Shown: positions 33,399 through 42,883 of the stretch, one piece after another
Layout of the letters: each line of letters starts with the position of its first letter
Numbering within the stretch: the stretch's first letter is position 1
Source: Clostridiales bacterium
Lineage (GTDB): Bacteria; Bacillota; Clostridia; Saccharofermentanales; Saccharofermentanaceae
DNA: 64,000 nt
Direction of reading: 5' to 3'
NCBI GenBank assembly: GCA_017428545.1
Contig: JAFRQR010000034.1
Location: 62,001-126,000, forward strand
Position numbers and translations under genes: made by a program
Notes under the pieces: model-generated
What the model saw: only the letters and a program-made list of their open reading frames with translations
Databases searched by the model: none
Told to the model about the DNA's origin: nothing

Positions 33399-33791
33399 AT
33401 GATCGAATTTTTCGCTTTCATATTCGCGGGTGCTTTCGGATTCGGTCTGGCTTTCTGGATCGCTGCCACTGTACTCAATAATTCAAACAATTACGGTGAC
33501 TATCACGCAGATGCAAGTTACTATTCTGCCAGAGTGCATTTTTCAGGTGAGAGAGAGGGGAAAGATAGCTATATTCCTTTGGGCAAATCTCAAAATACGT
33601 CGCTTCCTCCTGCTCCGAAAGGGAGAGAACTGGTCCAGAAACCTTCGGCTTCCCGGGTACATCAGTCAGGTCAGAGCGAGGTCCCTTCGACGACTCCGGT
33701 CCCGAATGCGCAGATCCCGGCGGCATCTCCTGCGAGTGCTCCGAAGAGAAGAGATCCTTCTGCTTTCCCGAGATCTTTCCACGATGTATAA
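33399..33791 (+). CDS. Small membrane-anchored proline/serine-rich protein
   Basis: A 130-residue protein starting four bases after the preceding stop. One N-terminal TM segment (FFAFIFAGAFGFGLAFWIAATVL without a cleavage site) is followed by a low-complexity Ser/Pro/Arg tail. The tight spacing suggests work with the zinc-ribbon protein. No family is recognised. The last codons overlap TATAAT at 33787-33792, a possible -10 for the next gene. Confidence 0.55.
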   Translation: MIEFFAFIFAGAFGFGLAFWIAATVLNNSNNYGDYHADASYYSARVHFSGEREGKDSYIPLGKSQNTSLPPAPKGRELVQKPSASRVHQSGQSEVPSTTPVPNAQIPAASPASAPKRRDPSAFPRSFHDV

Positions 33792-33827
33792 TTAATTAAT
33801 CAGACGAAGAAGGAGGGCAACGGGGTC

Positions 33828-34898
33828 ATGCCTTTTCGGATTGTTTCAGGCGATATCACGAAGCTTCGCGTTGACGCCATCGTGAATGCAGCGAATTCGT
33901 CGCTTCTCGGCGGTGGCGGTGTCGATGGCGCGATACATCGTGCGGCCGGACCGCGTCTTCTCGAAGAATGCAGAACGCTCAACGGCTGCAGGACCGGGGA
34001 GGCGAAAGTCACACTCGGGTATGATCTTCCCGCAAAATTCGTCATCCATACCGTCGGCCCGATCTGGCAGGGCGGGCATTGCGGTGAGGAGGAACTTCTC
34101 CGCTCCGCTTACAGGAATTCCCTTCTTTTAGCGCGCGAAAAGCACTGTGAATCGGTTGCTTTTCCGATGATTTCCGCAGGCGTCTACGGCTATCCGAAGG
34201 ATCAGGCCCTGGAGGTCGCGGTCAGCACGATCCGCGCATTTTTAGATGAAGAAGAAAACGACATGGAAGTGCTTTTGGTCATTTTCGACCGCGGCAGTTT
34301 CCGGTTTGATGTACACCTTTATTCTGAGATCTCAGGTTATCTCCGAAACACATATGATGAAGAAAAAGAGCGTGGTTCGTTCTTCGGTGACGTGGCAAAG
34401 TCCGTTGCTTTTGGCGGAGTATCCGGATCCCGGTGCTCACTCTTTTCCCGCTCGAAAAGCACTTTTTCGGCGAACTGTGAGAGCGCGGTCAGGGAAGACA
34501 TTGATGAAGAAGCCGCCGCGGCGGCTCCGAACGATCTTAGGAAGGCTCTGGAAAACCTCGACGAAAGTTTCTCGCAGGCGCTTCTCCGCATGATCGACAG
34601 TAAGGGCATGAAGGATTCCGAATGCTATAAGAAGGCAAATATCGACAGAAAGCTTTTCTCGAAGATCAGGTCTGACATCAATTACCGGCCGAGCAAGCAG
34701 ACGGTGCTGGCGTTTGCGGTCGCACTGGAACTGGATCTTCCCGAGACCGAAGCGTTCTTAAGGAAAGCGGGATTTGCGCTGTCGCATTCGAATAAGGCGG
34801 ACGTGATCGTCGAGTATTTCATCCGGAATAAAAACTACGATATGTACCGCATCAACGAAGCGCTTTTCGCGTTTGACCAGAATCTGCTGGGGGCTTAG
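33828..34898 (+). CDS. Macro domain protein with C-terminal HTH-like domain
   Basis: A 356-residue protein. Residues 1-175 are a macro domain of the YmdB/O-acetyl-ADP-ribose deacetylase type: [50 protein letters not shown]. Residues ~235-355 form a helical domain like XRE-type HTH ([19 protein letters not shown] then [23 protein letters not shown]). It should remove or bind ADP-ribose; the second part suggests binding to DNA or to a partner. AAGGAGGG is 12 bases before the ATG. Confidence 0.8.
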   Translation: MPFRIVSGDITKLRVDAIVNAANSSLLGGGGVDGAIHRAAGPRLLEECRTLNGCRTGEAKVTLGYDLPAKFVIHTVGPIWQGGHCGEEELLRSAYRNSLLLAREKHCESVAFPMISAGVYGYPKDQALEVAVSTIRAFLDEEENDMEVLLVIFDRGSFRFDVHLYSEISGYLRNTYDEEKERGSFFGDVAKSVAFGGVSGSRCSLFSRSKSTFSANCESAVREDIDEEAAAAAPNDLRKALENLDESFSQALLRMIDSKGMKDSECYKKANIDRKLFSKIRSDINYRPSKQTVLAFAVALELDLPETEAFLRKAGFALSHSNKADVIVEYFIRNKNYDMYRINEALFAFDQNLLGA

Positions 34899-35013
34899 CC
34901 TTAAGCCGGATGCGGGAAGGATGTGCGGCAGGAACGGGTCGCGCAAAAAAGAAATACCGGCCGGAAATATCCGGTCTGTGAAATAAAAACTTAATACCAG
35001 GAGGAGAATGACC

Positions 35014-36444
35014 ATGGCAAAGACGTTAGAGGACATTCAGAAGATCATCAGCGAGATGGGTATCGAGATGATCGATTTTAAGCTCACCGATATCGACGGA
35101 AGATGGAGACATCTTTCGATCCCGGCGGAGAGACTTAACGAGAGTACGATGCAGCAAGGCATCGGTTTTGACGGAAGTAATTACGGGTATGCGCCCGTCG
35201 AAAATTCCGACATGGTATTCATTCCGGTCCTGGATTCCGCAGTCGTTGACCGCTATTGCGGCGTGCCGACGCTTTCGATGATCGGCGATGTAAAGGTCAT
35301 CGCTCTTCCTGAGAATAAACCTTTCGACCAGTATCCGAGAAATGTGGCGATCCGCGCGCTCGAATATATGAAAGAGACCGGGGTCGCGGATCAAATGATC
35401 ATCGGACCGGAGTACGAGTTCTACATCTTCGATGACGTCCGCTATAAGACGAATTACTACGACATGTCCGCAAGCATCTATACTTCGCAGGCACACTACG
35501 CTTCCGGCGATGATACGAATAACAACGGTTTCCAGGTCATGCCGGGTGCGGGCTATCACAACAGCCTTCCGACGGATATCCGAAATGATCTTCGAAGCTC
35601 GATGTGCCTGTCCATGAAGGAGTGGGGCATCGGGGTCAAGTACCACCATCCGGAGGTCGGCGGTTCCGGTCAGATGGAGATCGAAGTCGAGCTCGGTGAT
35701 ATGCTGAAACTCGCAGATGACACGATGTCCGCGAAGTATGTTATTAAAAACGAAGCGATGCTCGAGGGCGCGACCGCGACCTTTATGCCGAAGCCGCTGG
35801 CAGAAGAAGCCGGATCCGGCATGCACGTGCATATGCTGCTCCTTAAGGATGGAAAGCCGGTCTTTTACGATAAGGACGGCTATGCGCAGTTAAGTGAGAC
35901 GGCCCACTTCTTTATGGGCGGACTTCTGAAGCACGCCAGATCCATCTGCGCGATCACGAATCCTTCGACCAATTCCTATAAGCGTCTGATCCCGGGCTAC
36001 GAGGCACCGGTCACGATCGGCTATGCGATGAGTAACCGCTCTGCCGTTATCCGTATTCCTGCCTATGCAAAAACACCGGAGACCAAGCGTTTTGAACTTA
36101 GAAATCCCGATGCGACCTGCAATCCGTACTATGCCTATGCGGCGATCCTGATGGCAGGACTCGACGGCATCAAGAACAAGATCGATCCGCATGCCAATGG
36201 CTGGGGCCCGTATGACTTTAACCTGTACACACTTTCGGACGAAGAAAAAGCGAAGCTTACCGGACTTCCTGCATCTCTTGATGAGGCGATCCGCGCACTC
36301 GAAGAAGACCACGACTACTTAACCGCCGGCGGCGTCTTCCCGGAAAGACTTCTCAAGCAGCTGATCGAAAGAAATAAAAAGGCGGCATCGAAGATCAATA
36401 AACTTCCGCATCCGATGGAGTTCGCGATGTACTACGATCTGTAA
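35014..36444 (+). CDS. glnA: Glutamine synthetase, type I
   Basis: Makes glutamine from glutamate, ammonia and ATP. The protein has 476 residues. AGGAGGAGA sits too close to the ATG at 35008, so the next ATG at 35014 (MAKTLEDIQ) is preferred. Family motifs: GFDGSNYG-type active-site loop, GPEYEFYIF metal ligands, GSGMHVHMLL, NPSTNSYKRLIPGYEAP and the FELRNPDATCNPYYAYAAIL region. No adenylylation loop is evident. It stands alone with a terminator after it. No glutamine riboswitch is visible in the leader. Confidence 0.93.
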   Translation: MAKTLEDIQKIISEMGIEMIDFKLTDIDGRWRHLSIPAERLNESTMQQGIGFDGSNYGYAPVENSDMVFIPVLDSAVVDRYCGVPTLSMIGDVKVIALPENKPFDQYPRNVAIRALEYMKETGVADQMIIGPEYEFYIFDDVRYKTNYYDMSASIYTSQAHYASGDDTNNNGFQVMPGAGYHNSLPTDIRNDLRSSMCLSMKEWGIGVKYHHPEVGGSGQMEIEVELGDMLKLADDTMSAKYVIKNEAMLEGATATFMPKPLAEEAGSGMHVHMLLLKDGKPVFYDKDGYAQLSETAHFFMGGLLKHARSICAITNPSTNSYKRLIPGYEAPVTIGYAMSNRSAVIRIPAYAKTPETKRFELRNPDATCNPYYAYAAILMAGLDGIKNKIDPHANGWGPYDFNLYTLSDEEKAKLTGLPASLDEAIRALEEDHDYLTAGGVFPERLLKQLIERNKKAASKINKLPHPMEFAMYYDL

Positions 36445-36493
36445 CAAGTCGCACAGACAGGTGCTTTTCGAGCTGAAAGATCAGTATAAACAG

Positions 36494-36524
36494 CGGCCGG
36501 TCGAAACAAACGATCGGCCGTTTT
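36494..36524 (+). terminator. Terminator of glnA
   Basis: CGGCCGGTCG and CGATCGGCCG form a 10-bp stem with one wobble, followed by TTTTC. Confidence 0.85.
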
Positions 36525-36618
36525 CAATCGCTATCTGATCAATTACAAAAATGTCATTTATTTATGACTCTGAATTTCTATAATGGAATATGTAAATGTG
36601 CGTGTGGAGGTATATGAC

Positions 36619-39078
36619 ATGAAAAAAAGTGCACGAAGAATGTGTGCGTTTGTTCTTGCAGCTGCAATGATGATCCCACTGGCAGGATGTAAAAAAGGAA
36701 AAAGCAAGGGAAAGGGGTCTTCCGGTCCGAGAAAGGATTATGTCGAGGAAGATGATCCTTATTTTTCCAGTAACGAGGTCGAATTGAAGATCGATCCGCC
36801 GGAGAATAGCGATAAAGAGATCGAATCTCAGGAACTCTACAGTCCCAGGATCGTCGGCGGGAAGGTAATGAGTGAATACTACCTTTCTTATAAAATGCCG
36901 AAAGATATCCAAGAAAAGGTCGACAGTTTTGATTGGGAAAGCGGAGATTACGCAGAAATCGAGAAGATCTACGCGGAATACTATAAAAACGGTTTGGTGA
37001 TCTTTGACCTGGATGGTAATGTTATCAAAAACGTCGAAACTGAAGGCTCGGAAGGTTTCTCCAAGATCATCCCGAAAAAGGACGGCGGATTCTACGCGAC
37101 CCGCTATAAACTTCTGGACAATGATGATGAGTGCAGAGCGCAGGTCGAACTGGTGACGATCGATGAAAACTTCGAAGTTACGGATAGTGTGACACTCGAT
37201 GATTCGGTCCAGGATATCGATAAGATCATCGAACTGGACAACGGTAATTTCATTTTCGTCGGGTACAGTGAGGTCTATATCGTCGGCAAAGACGGAAAAC
37301 TGATCGCAAGTGATGTTCCGGAAAACTGGATATTTAATTACTTCAAGCAGGACGGTAAGGTCTATGCCTGCTTTGATGAGTATAATGAAGCGAAAAACGA
37401 AGACAAGATGTATGCTCAGGAGATCGACGAAAATACCGGAAAGTTAAAGGGTGATAAGATCGAGATCCATTTTGAGGCATGGAATGCGATCCAGAGCGAA
37501 GACGGCATCTATTGCTCGACTGCGGAAGGCATCCAGAAGGTCGATCTTTTCAGTGAAGATACGGAGCCGATCCTCGAGTGGAACTGGACGGATGTTAACT
37601 TCACGACTAATTCCGGTGAAGATTCTCTCTCTGTTGTTTCCGATGATAAGATCATGATCACCAGAACCGAGTACGAAGAAGAAGAAAGACTCGGCGAGAA
37701 GATGATGAGAACAAGACTTTTTCTGAATGTACTTACACGTGAGGAAAAGAATCCTCATGCGGGGAAAAAGATCATTCAGATCGGATCGTTCGGCGACTTT
37801 ACCTCGCAGTTTTATGATCAGGTGATCGCATACAATCTTGATCCGGACCATGAAGCACGTATCCAGATGAGACTATTCTCCTCTGATATTGATTATTCCG
37901 GTGATGACTATATGAAATCCGTCGGAGAAATGTCGGATAAGATCTATCTGGAGATGCTCTCCGGAGAAGGTCCGGATATCCTTATGGATTTCGCCGGCTT
38001 CGGTCAGTTCAATACGGAAGATGTTCTTGTCGACCTGAATACTTTTATCGACGGCGATAAGGGATTCAACAGAGAAGACTATTTCGACAACATCTTTAAT
38101 GCATTCGAATCATCGGAAAAACTGTACCATATCCCGGTCTGTGTGGATATTCAGGGGTATATCGGAAACAAAGATCTGATCGGAGAGAGGACCGGCTGGA
38201 CATATGAAGAGTTTGACCAGATCGCTTCTTCAATTCCGCAGAATGTCTCCATGATCGAAGAGACGGAGTACATGAACTTCCTGCAGGATCTTCTCATGGT
38301 TTCGCTGCCGTACTACGTCGATTACGGAACAAAAGAAGTGAAGTTTGACGGACCGGATTTCAAAAAAGCACTGGAGATCTCCAAGAAGTACGGAGTTGAG
38401 CATCTGAGCGATGACGGCGGATACGGCATGGGCCACATTGAAACATGGTCAGACAGCATGATGATGCCTTCGGATATGGATGAAGCCGATCCGTTCAAAG
38501 AAGGCCTTCTGGCGATCAGACGGACGTACATCTACGGAATCAGAAACTATGTCGAGGAATATCAGGCACTGAAAAATAAGACGGTATTTGTCGGCACACC
38601 TTCTCCGGAAGGAACAGGTATGACCGCGTCTCCGAGCCTTACGTTTGCGATTTCTTCCGCTTCTAAGAGCAAAGACGAGGCCTGGGATTTCATCAGATTC
38701 TTCTTTGAGGAAGATCAGCAGACGCAGTTCTCCCTGGATCGATACTCGATCCCGCTTAACCGGAAATCCTGTGAAGCGAAGATCGATGACGATATCAAGT
38801 ATTATCAGGATGAAATGGACTACTTCAATCAATTAAGAGAAGAGAATCCCGAGTACGCAAGCGAATTCCCGGAAGATTACTTCTACGAGATCACACCGGA
38901 GATGAAAACAGATTTTCTCCACCTGATCGAATCCGTTTCCACATCGGAGAAAGTAGACCCTGCGATCCTTTCGATCATTGACGAAGACGCCGCCGCGTAC
39001 TTTGCAGGACAGAAGAGCGCGGACGAAGTCGCTAAGCTTATACAGAACCGGGCAAGGACAAAGGTCTCCGAGCGCTGA
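36619..39078 (+). CDS. Large lipoprotein with a C-terminal solute-binding domain
   Basis: An 819-residue protein. GTGGAGG precedes the ATG at 36619 and the lipobox is IPLAGC. Residues ~60-380 are beta-rich with repeated short strands that resemble a propeller. From about 385 the sequence has the layout of a family 1 extracellular solute-binding protein (GPDILMDFAGFG, FNAFESSEKLYHIPV, SASKSKDEAWDFIRFF). No ABC permease is nearby; the next gene is a c-di-GMP protein with a membrane sensor. It may be a sugar or peptide sensor rather than part of a transporter. Confidence 0.72.
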   Translation: MKKSARRMCAFVLAAAMMIPLAGCKKGKSKGKGSSGPRKDYVEEDDPYFSSNEVELKIDPPENSDKEIESQELYSPRIVGGKVMSEYYLSYKMPKDIQEKVDSFDWESGDYAEIEKIYAEYYKNGLVIFDLDGNVIKNVETEGSEGFSKIIPKKDGGFYATRYKLLDNDDECRAQVELVTIDENFEVTDSVTLDDSVQDIDKIIELDNGNFIFVGYSEVYIVGKDGKLIASDVPENWIFNYFKQDGKVYACFDEYNEAKNEDKMYAQEIDENTGKLKGDKIEIHFEAWNAIQSEDGIYCSTAEGIQKVDLFSEDTEPILEWNWTDVNFTTNSGEDSLSVVSDDKIMITRTEYEEEERLGEKMMRTRLFLNVLTREEKNPHAGKKIIQIGSFGDFTSQFYDQVIAYNLDPDHEARIQMRLFSSDIDYSGDDYMKSVGEMSDKIYLEMLSGEGPDILMDFAGFGQFNTEDVLVDLNTFIDGDKGFNREDYFDNIFNAFESSEKLYHIPVCVDIQGYIGNKDLIGERTGWTYEEFDQIASSIPQNVSMIEETEYMNFLQDLLMVSLPYYVDYGTKEVKFDGPDFKKALEISKKYGVEHLSDDGGYGMGHIETWSDSMMMPSDMDEADPFKEGLLAIRRTYIYGIRNYVEEYQALKNKTVFVGTPSPEGTGMTASPSLTFAISSASKSKDEAWDFIRFFFEEDQQTQFSLDRYSIPLNRKSCEAKIDDDIKYYQDEMDYFNQLREENPEYASEFPEDYFYEITPEMKTDFLHLIESVSTSEKVDPAILSIIDEDAAAYFAGQKSADEVAKLIQNRARTKVSER

Positions 39079-39150
39079 TAAGATCCTTTCCGAAAAGCAC
39101 TGTTCTTCCCGAAAAGAGCTTCCTCAAGGGCAGGAAGAGAAACTGAAGAA

Positions 39151-39184
39151 AAATGCGGTGACGGTAACGCCACCGCATTTTTGT
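39151..39184 (+). terminator. Terminator of the lipoprotein gene
   Basis: AAATGCGGTG/CACCGCATTT 10-bp stem, followed by TTTG. Confidence 0.8.
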
Positions 39185-39272
39185 ATGTTTTACGGGTGTT
39201 AATAGAATAGTCATTTTCTCTTGCTAAAATACTATTGATCAATTACGAGAAGATGAAAAAGCGGAGGGGACC

Positions 39273-41555
39273 GTGAGATACGCTTTTGCAGTACTTTTCA
39301 TAATTATGGTGCTCGCACTTCTTGCGTGCGTAAGCGTGGCCAGAAGATCTTATAAAAAGATCGGAGGCACAGTTGCCATGCTGATCGGCATGCTGATCCC
39401 TCCTGTCATCGGAAACCTCATCATCATCCTTTCCACGGCGAAAATACCGGCTACGATCGGCTGCTATATCTACTTTATCGGCATGGATGCCGTTATGATG
39501 TCACTTCTGCATTTTACTTTCGAGTACTGCGTCGTGAAGTGGCCGAACAATTTCCTCCGCTATCTTGTGTATACGATCGTCTCGGTCGACGTTCTGCAGT
39601 ACGCGCTCAATCCTTTCTTCGGACACGCGTTTGATACCGAAGCGATCATCGTGGACGGAAGAGATTATTACCGCCTGATCCCGTATTTGGGCCAGACGTA
39701 TCACCGTATCATCGTCTATGGCATCCTTTTGGCGATCATCGTGATCTTCTTTTTTAAACTCATCACTTCGGCGCGTGCTTATTCGGAACGATATGTCGTG
39801 ATCCTGATCACGATACTTTTGACAGCCTGCTGGCAGAGCTACTATATCTTCTCGAGAACGCCGGTTGAAAAATCCATGGCCGGCTACGGTATCTTTGGTC
39901 TTTTGATCTTTTACTTCTCGCTTTACTACCGGCCGATCACTCTTCTTGACCGACTTTTGGCGAACATGGCTTCGGATATGCCGGACGCCATTTTCTTCTA
40001 TGATGTCTACGGACGCTGCATCTGGGCAAATGATCAGGCGATTGAACTGGTTAAGCTTCCCGACGATAAGTTCGACCGCTCTTCTGAGCTCCTTCAGGCG
40101 AAATTCGGCCAGAAAGAAGATTTCAACGAGCCGGAGTGGACCTGCCGAAAGGTCGTCGGAACAGGCGCCGATTGCAAGTACTATGACCAGTCCAAAAGGA
40201 CCGTGACAGACGAAAAAGGCCGTGTGACGGGCTTTTTCATTACGATCCGCGATATTACGAAAGAACAGAAACTTCTTCAGAAAGAAAGATATAACGCTAC
40301 GCATGACCCGCTGACAGATCTTTACACAAAAGAATTTCTCTACGAAAGCATCCGTAAAAAACTCGACGAGGATCCGGATACGGATTACATGATCCACTAT
40401 ATCGATATCCAGAACTTCAAACTCGTTAACGATGTATTCGGAAGTTCTTTTGGAGATAAGACACTGAAAAGAATCGCGGTCTTCCTGAAAAAGCGCGTTC
40501 CTTCTGACGGCGTATTCGGAAGGATCGGCGGTGACGCATTCGGCGTGTTTGTTCCGAAGAAGTCCTTCGACAAAGAAAAACTGGAAAGTGAGCTTCGGAC
40601 TTTCTCTGTCGGCGAAGGTGCGCTGAACCATCACATCGTGATCCATGTCGGTGTCTATGAAGTCGTGGACAGGACTTTGGAGGTCTCGTTTATGTTTGAC
40701 CGGGCGCTCCTTGCGATGGGGACGATCGGTGAAAACTATCAGACGCATGTCGCGATCTACGACGAAAAGATCCGGAAAGATGTCCTGTGGGCCCAGCACA
40801 TTTCCGCACAGCTGAAGGAAGCGATCGCAAATAAACACGTTCTTCCGTACCTGCAGCCGATCGTGGATAAGCACGGAAAGATCGTTGGTGCGGAAGCTCT
40901 CGCCAGATGGATCCATCCGCAGGACGGATTCTTATCGCCGGCGGCTTTCATCCCGGTATTTGAAAAGAACGGCATGATCATCGAGATCGACCGCCACATG
41001 TGGCGGTGCGCATGTGAGATCCTTGCCGGGTGGGAAAAAGAGGGAAGAGATCTTTTCATCTCCGTGAATATCTCACCGAAGGATTTCTACTTCATGGATG
41101 TTGCTTCCGAGCTAAAAGCACTGGCCGCGGAATATAAGATCGATCCTTCCAGGCTTCGTATCGAGATCACGGAAACGACCATGATGACGGATGTCGAAAA
41201 CAGGATGAAAGTGCTCGAGGATCTTCGGAAAGAAGGCTTCATCGTCGAGATGGATGACTTCGGATCGGGCTATTCGTCACTCAATCTTCTTAAAGATATG
41301 CCGGTCGATGTGCTTAAGATCGACATGCAATTCCTGACGGCTTCCGCGGATGAGGAAAAGGGCAGAACGATCCTTCAGAATATCATCCAGCTGTCGGAAG
41401 AACTCGGCATGTTCTCCTTAACGGAAGGCGTCGAGACAAAGTCCCAGATGGAGATGCTTGCGGATATGGGCTGCAAACTTTTCCAGGGTTACTACTTCGC
41501 CAAGCCCCTTCCGCTTCCGGAATTCGATGATTTCTTTAAAACGGCACTTGCCTGA
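39273..41555 (+). CDS. 7TM sensor-PAS-GGDAF-EAL c-di-GMP phosphodiesterase
   Basis: A 760-residue protein starting at GTG with GCGGAGGGGACC upstream. Residues ~1-225 hold about seven TM segments of the kind on membrane histidine kinases, ~225-340 a PAS-like domain, ~340-495 GGDEF and ~505-755 EAL. The GGDEF motif is GGDAF (419-423), so cyclase activity is unlikely. The EAL part keeps E541 in AEALARW, N in SVNIS, DDFGSGYS, LKID and QGYYFAKP, and should hydrolyse c-di-GMP. TGCTAAAAT at about 39224-39232 may be an extended -10. Confidence 0.88.
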   Translation: MRYAFAVLFIIMVLALLACVSVARRSYKKIGGTVAMLIGMLIPPVIGNLIIILSTAKIPATIGCYIYFIGMDAVMMSLLHFTFEYCVVKWPNNFLRYLVYTIVSVDVLQYALNPFFGHAFDTEAIIVDGRDYYRLIPYLGQTYHRIIVYGILLAIIVIFFFKLITSARAYSERYVVILITILLTACWQSYYIFSRTPVEKSMAGYGIFGLLIFYFSLYYRPITLLDRLLANMASDMPDAIFFYDVYGRCIWANDQAIELVKLPDDKFDRSSELLQAKFGQKEDFNEPEWTCRKVVGTGADCKYYDQSKRTVTDEKGRVTGFFITIRDITKEQKLLQKERYNATHDPLTDLYTKEFLYESIRKKLDEDPDTDYMIHYIDIQNFKLVNDVFGSSFGDKTLKRIAVFLKKRVPSDGVFGRIGGDAFGVFVPKKSFDKEKLESELRTFSVGEGALNHHIVIHVGVYEVVDRTLEVSFMFDRALLAMGTIGENYQTHVAIYDEKIRKDVLWAQHISAQLKEAIANKHVLPYLQPIVDKHGKIVGAEALARWIHPQDGFLSPAAFIPVFEKNGMIIEIDRHMWRCACEILAGWEKEGRDLFISVNISPKDFYFMDVASELKALAAEYKIDPSRLRIEITETTMMTDVENRMKVLEDLRKEGFIVEMDDFGSGYSSLNLLKDMPVDVLKIDMQFLTASADEEKGRTILQNIIQLSEELGMFSLTEGVETKSQMEMLADMGCKLFQGYYFAKPLPLPEFDDFFKTALA

Positions 41556-41574
41556 ATGGTTCTCTACATAAATG

Positions 41575-41608
41575 AAAAGGGCGTCCCCGGGGGAGGATGC
41601 CCTTTTGT
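41575..41608. terminator. Bidirectional terminator between the EAL gene and ddl
   Basis: AAAAGGGCGTCC pairs with GGATGCCCTTTT, with A- and T-tracts on both flanks, between two convergent genes. Confidence 0.8.
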
Positions 41609-41640
41609 TTTGCTGTTTTATGTTTTCCGTTTTACCGGTA

Positions 41641-42687
41641 TCAGGCTTTTCTGCTTGCGGAAAGGACCAGCTTCTCGCAGAGATCTTCGTAGGAGATGCC
41701 GATGGCACGGGCTTCCTGCGGGATCAGGCTGTTCGGCGTCATGCCCGGAAGGTTATTTGCCTCGAGGCAGTAGAACTTGCCGTCTTCCTCGGAAAGGATG
41801 AAGTCGACACGGGAATAGTTGCCCAGTCCCAGTGTATTATGGACGGCAACGGCGAGACGCTGTGCTTCTTTTGTCTGCTCGTCGGAAAGCGGTGCCGGGC
41901 AGATCTCTTCGGTCGCGTTGGCCTGATATTTGTTTTTATAGTCATAGAAACCCTGCTTCGGACGGATCTCGATGATTGGAAGTGCTTTTCCATCGAGAAC
42001 TCCGATACTGAATTCTCTTCCGTGGATCATCTTTTCGACCAGGCAGGTCTTCTCGTATTTGGTGGAGTAGGTGATCGCATTGCCCCATTCGGACTCGTCG
42101 TGAACGATGGAGACACCGCAGGAAGAACCGCAGCCGATCGGCTTAACGACACACGGGAATCCGATGTCTTTTCTGATCATATCGATCGTGTGCTTGCTTG
42201 GATCGAAGATGACCCAGTCGGCAGTCGGGATATGAAACTGTACAAGAAGCGTCTTGGAAAGGTGCTTGTCCATCGCCATGGCGCAGCCGAGATAGCCGGA
42301 GCCTGTGTACGGGATATCGTAGCAGTCGAGGACAGCCTGAAGCCTGCCGTTTTCGCCCATGCCGCCGTGGCATCCGATAAATACGGCGTCGGCCTTCTTG
42401 CAAAGGTCGATGATGCCGGGACCGATCAGTTCTTTTCTACCGCCGTGGGAAGCGATGATCGCGTCAAGATCCGGCTCGGTCTCCGGGATCGAGTAGGAAA
42501 AAGTCTTTCCCGAATCCGGCTTTACGAAAAGCGCCTCGATATCGCCGTTTTCTGTGATTCCTTCATATACATCGACAAAAGCCACTTCGTGACCTTTGGA
42601 TAAAAGTGCGTTTGAGATCAAACTTGCCGAGCAGAGCGACACGTCGCGTTCCGGGCTGATACCGCCTGCCAATACTGCAATTTTCAT
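41641..42687 (-). CDS. ddl: D-alanine--D-alanine ligase
   Basis: Joins two D-Ala for the peptidoglycan stem. The 348-residue ATP-grasp protein has HGGMGENGRLQAVLD, YTGSGYLGCAMAMDK, VVKPIGCGSSCGV and EANNLPGM. The start MKIAVLAGGISPERDVSL is placed by GGGAGG about 11 bases upstream; an in-frame extension to 42741 is less likely. A TATAAT lies at 42758-42763 on the minus strand. alr is 11 kb away, so the D-Ala genes are not in one operon. Confidence 0.93.
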   Translation of the reverse strand: MKIAVLAGGISPERDVSLCSASLISNALLSKGHEVAFVDVYEGITENGDIEALFVKPDSGKTFSYSIPETEPDLDAIIASHGGRKELIGPGIIDLCKKADAVFIGCHGGMGENGRLQAVLDCYDIPYTGSGYLGCAMAMDKHLSKTLLVQFHIPTADWVIFDPSKHTIDMIRKDIGFPCVVKPIGCGSSCGVSIVHDESEWGNAITYSTKYEKTCLVEKMIHGREFSIGVLDGKALPIIEIRPKQGFYDYKNKYQANATEEICPAPLSDEQTKEAQRLAVAVHNTLGLGNYSRVDFILSEEDGKFYCLEANNLPGMTPNSLIPQEARAIGISYEDLCEKLVLSASRKA

Positions 42688-42825
42688 GGTAATAAGGACC
42701 TCCCTCATACTTTTCACCGTCCGCAAAAAAGAACGGAACATGTGTAAATACTAACTGATTATACCTTATTTGTCGAAACACAGAGGGAAATTTGAGGAAA
42801 TGTAACGAAAGAGTAGGATAGTTGA

Positions 42826-42843
42826 TGACGCAAAGCCGCGTCA
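42826..42843. promoter_or_regulatory. Inverted repeat in the ddl/membrane-gene divergent region
   Basis: TGACGC-6-GCGTCA lies just upstream of an extended -10-like TGGTATGAT (42845-42853) for the rightward gene at 42884. It could be an operator. Confidence 0.4.
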
Positions 42844-42883
42844 ATGGTATGATAATGGAGTATAAGTAGGTGGAGGTCGCAAT

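Noticed and set aside
34899..35013. Possible riboswitch upstream of glnA
   Set aside because: Only a short ACCGG/CCGGT hairpin is seen; no known glutamine aptamer motif and no terminator switch.
39273..41555. Active diguanylate cyclase
   Set aside because: The signature is GGDAF, not GG(D/E)EF, so only the EAL activity is supported.
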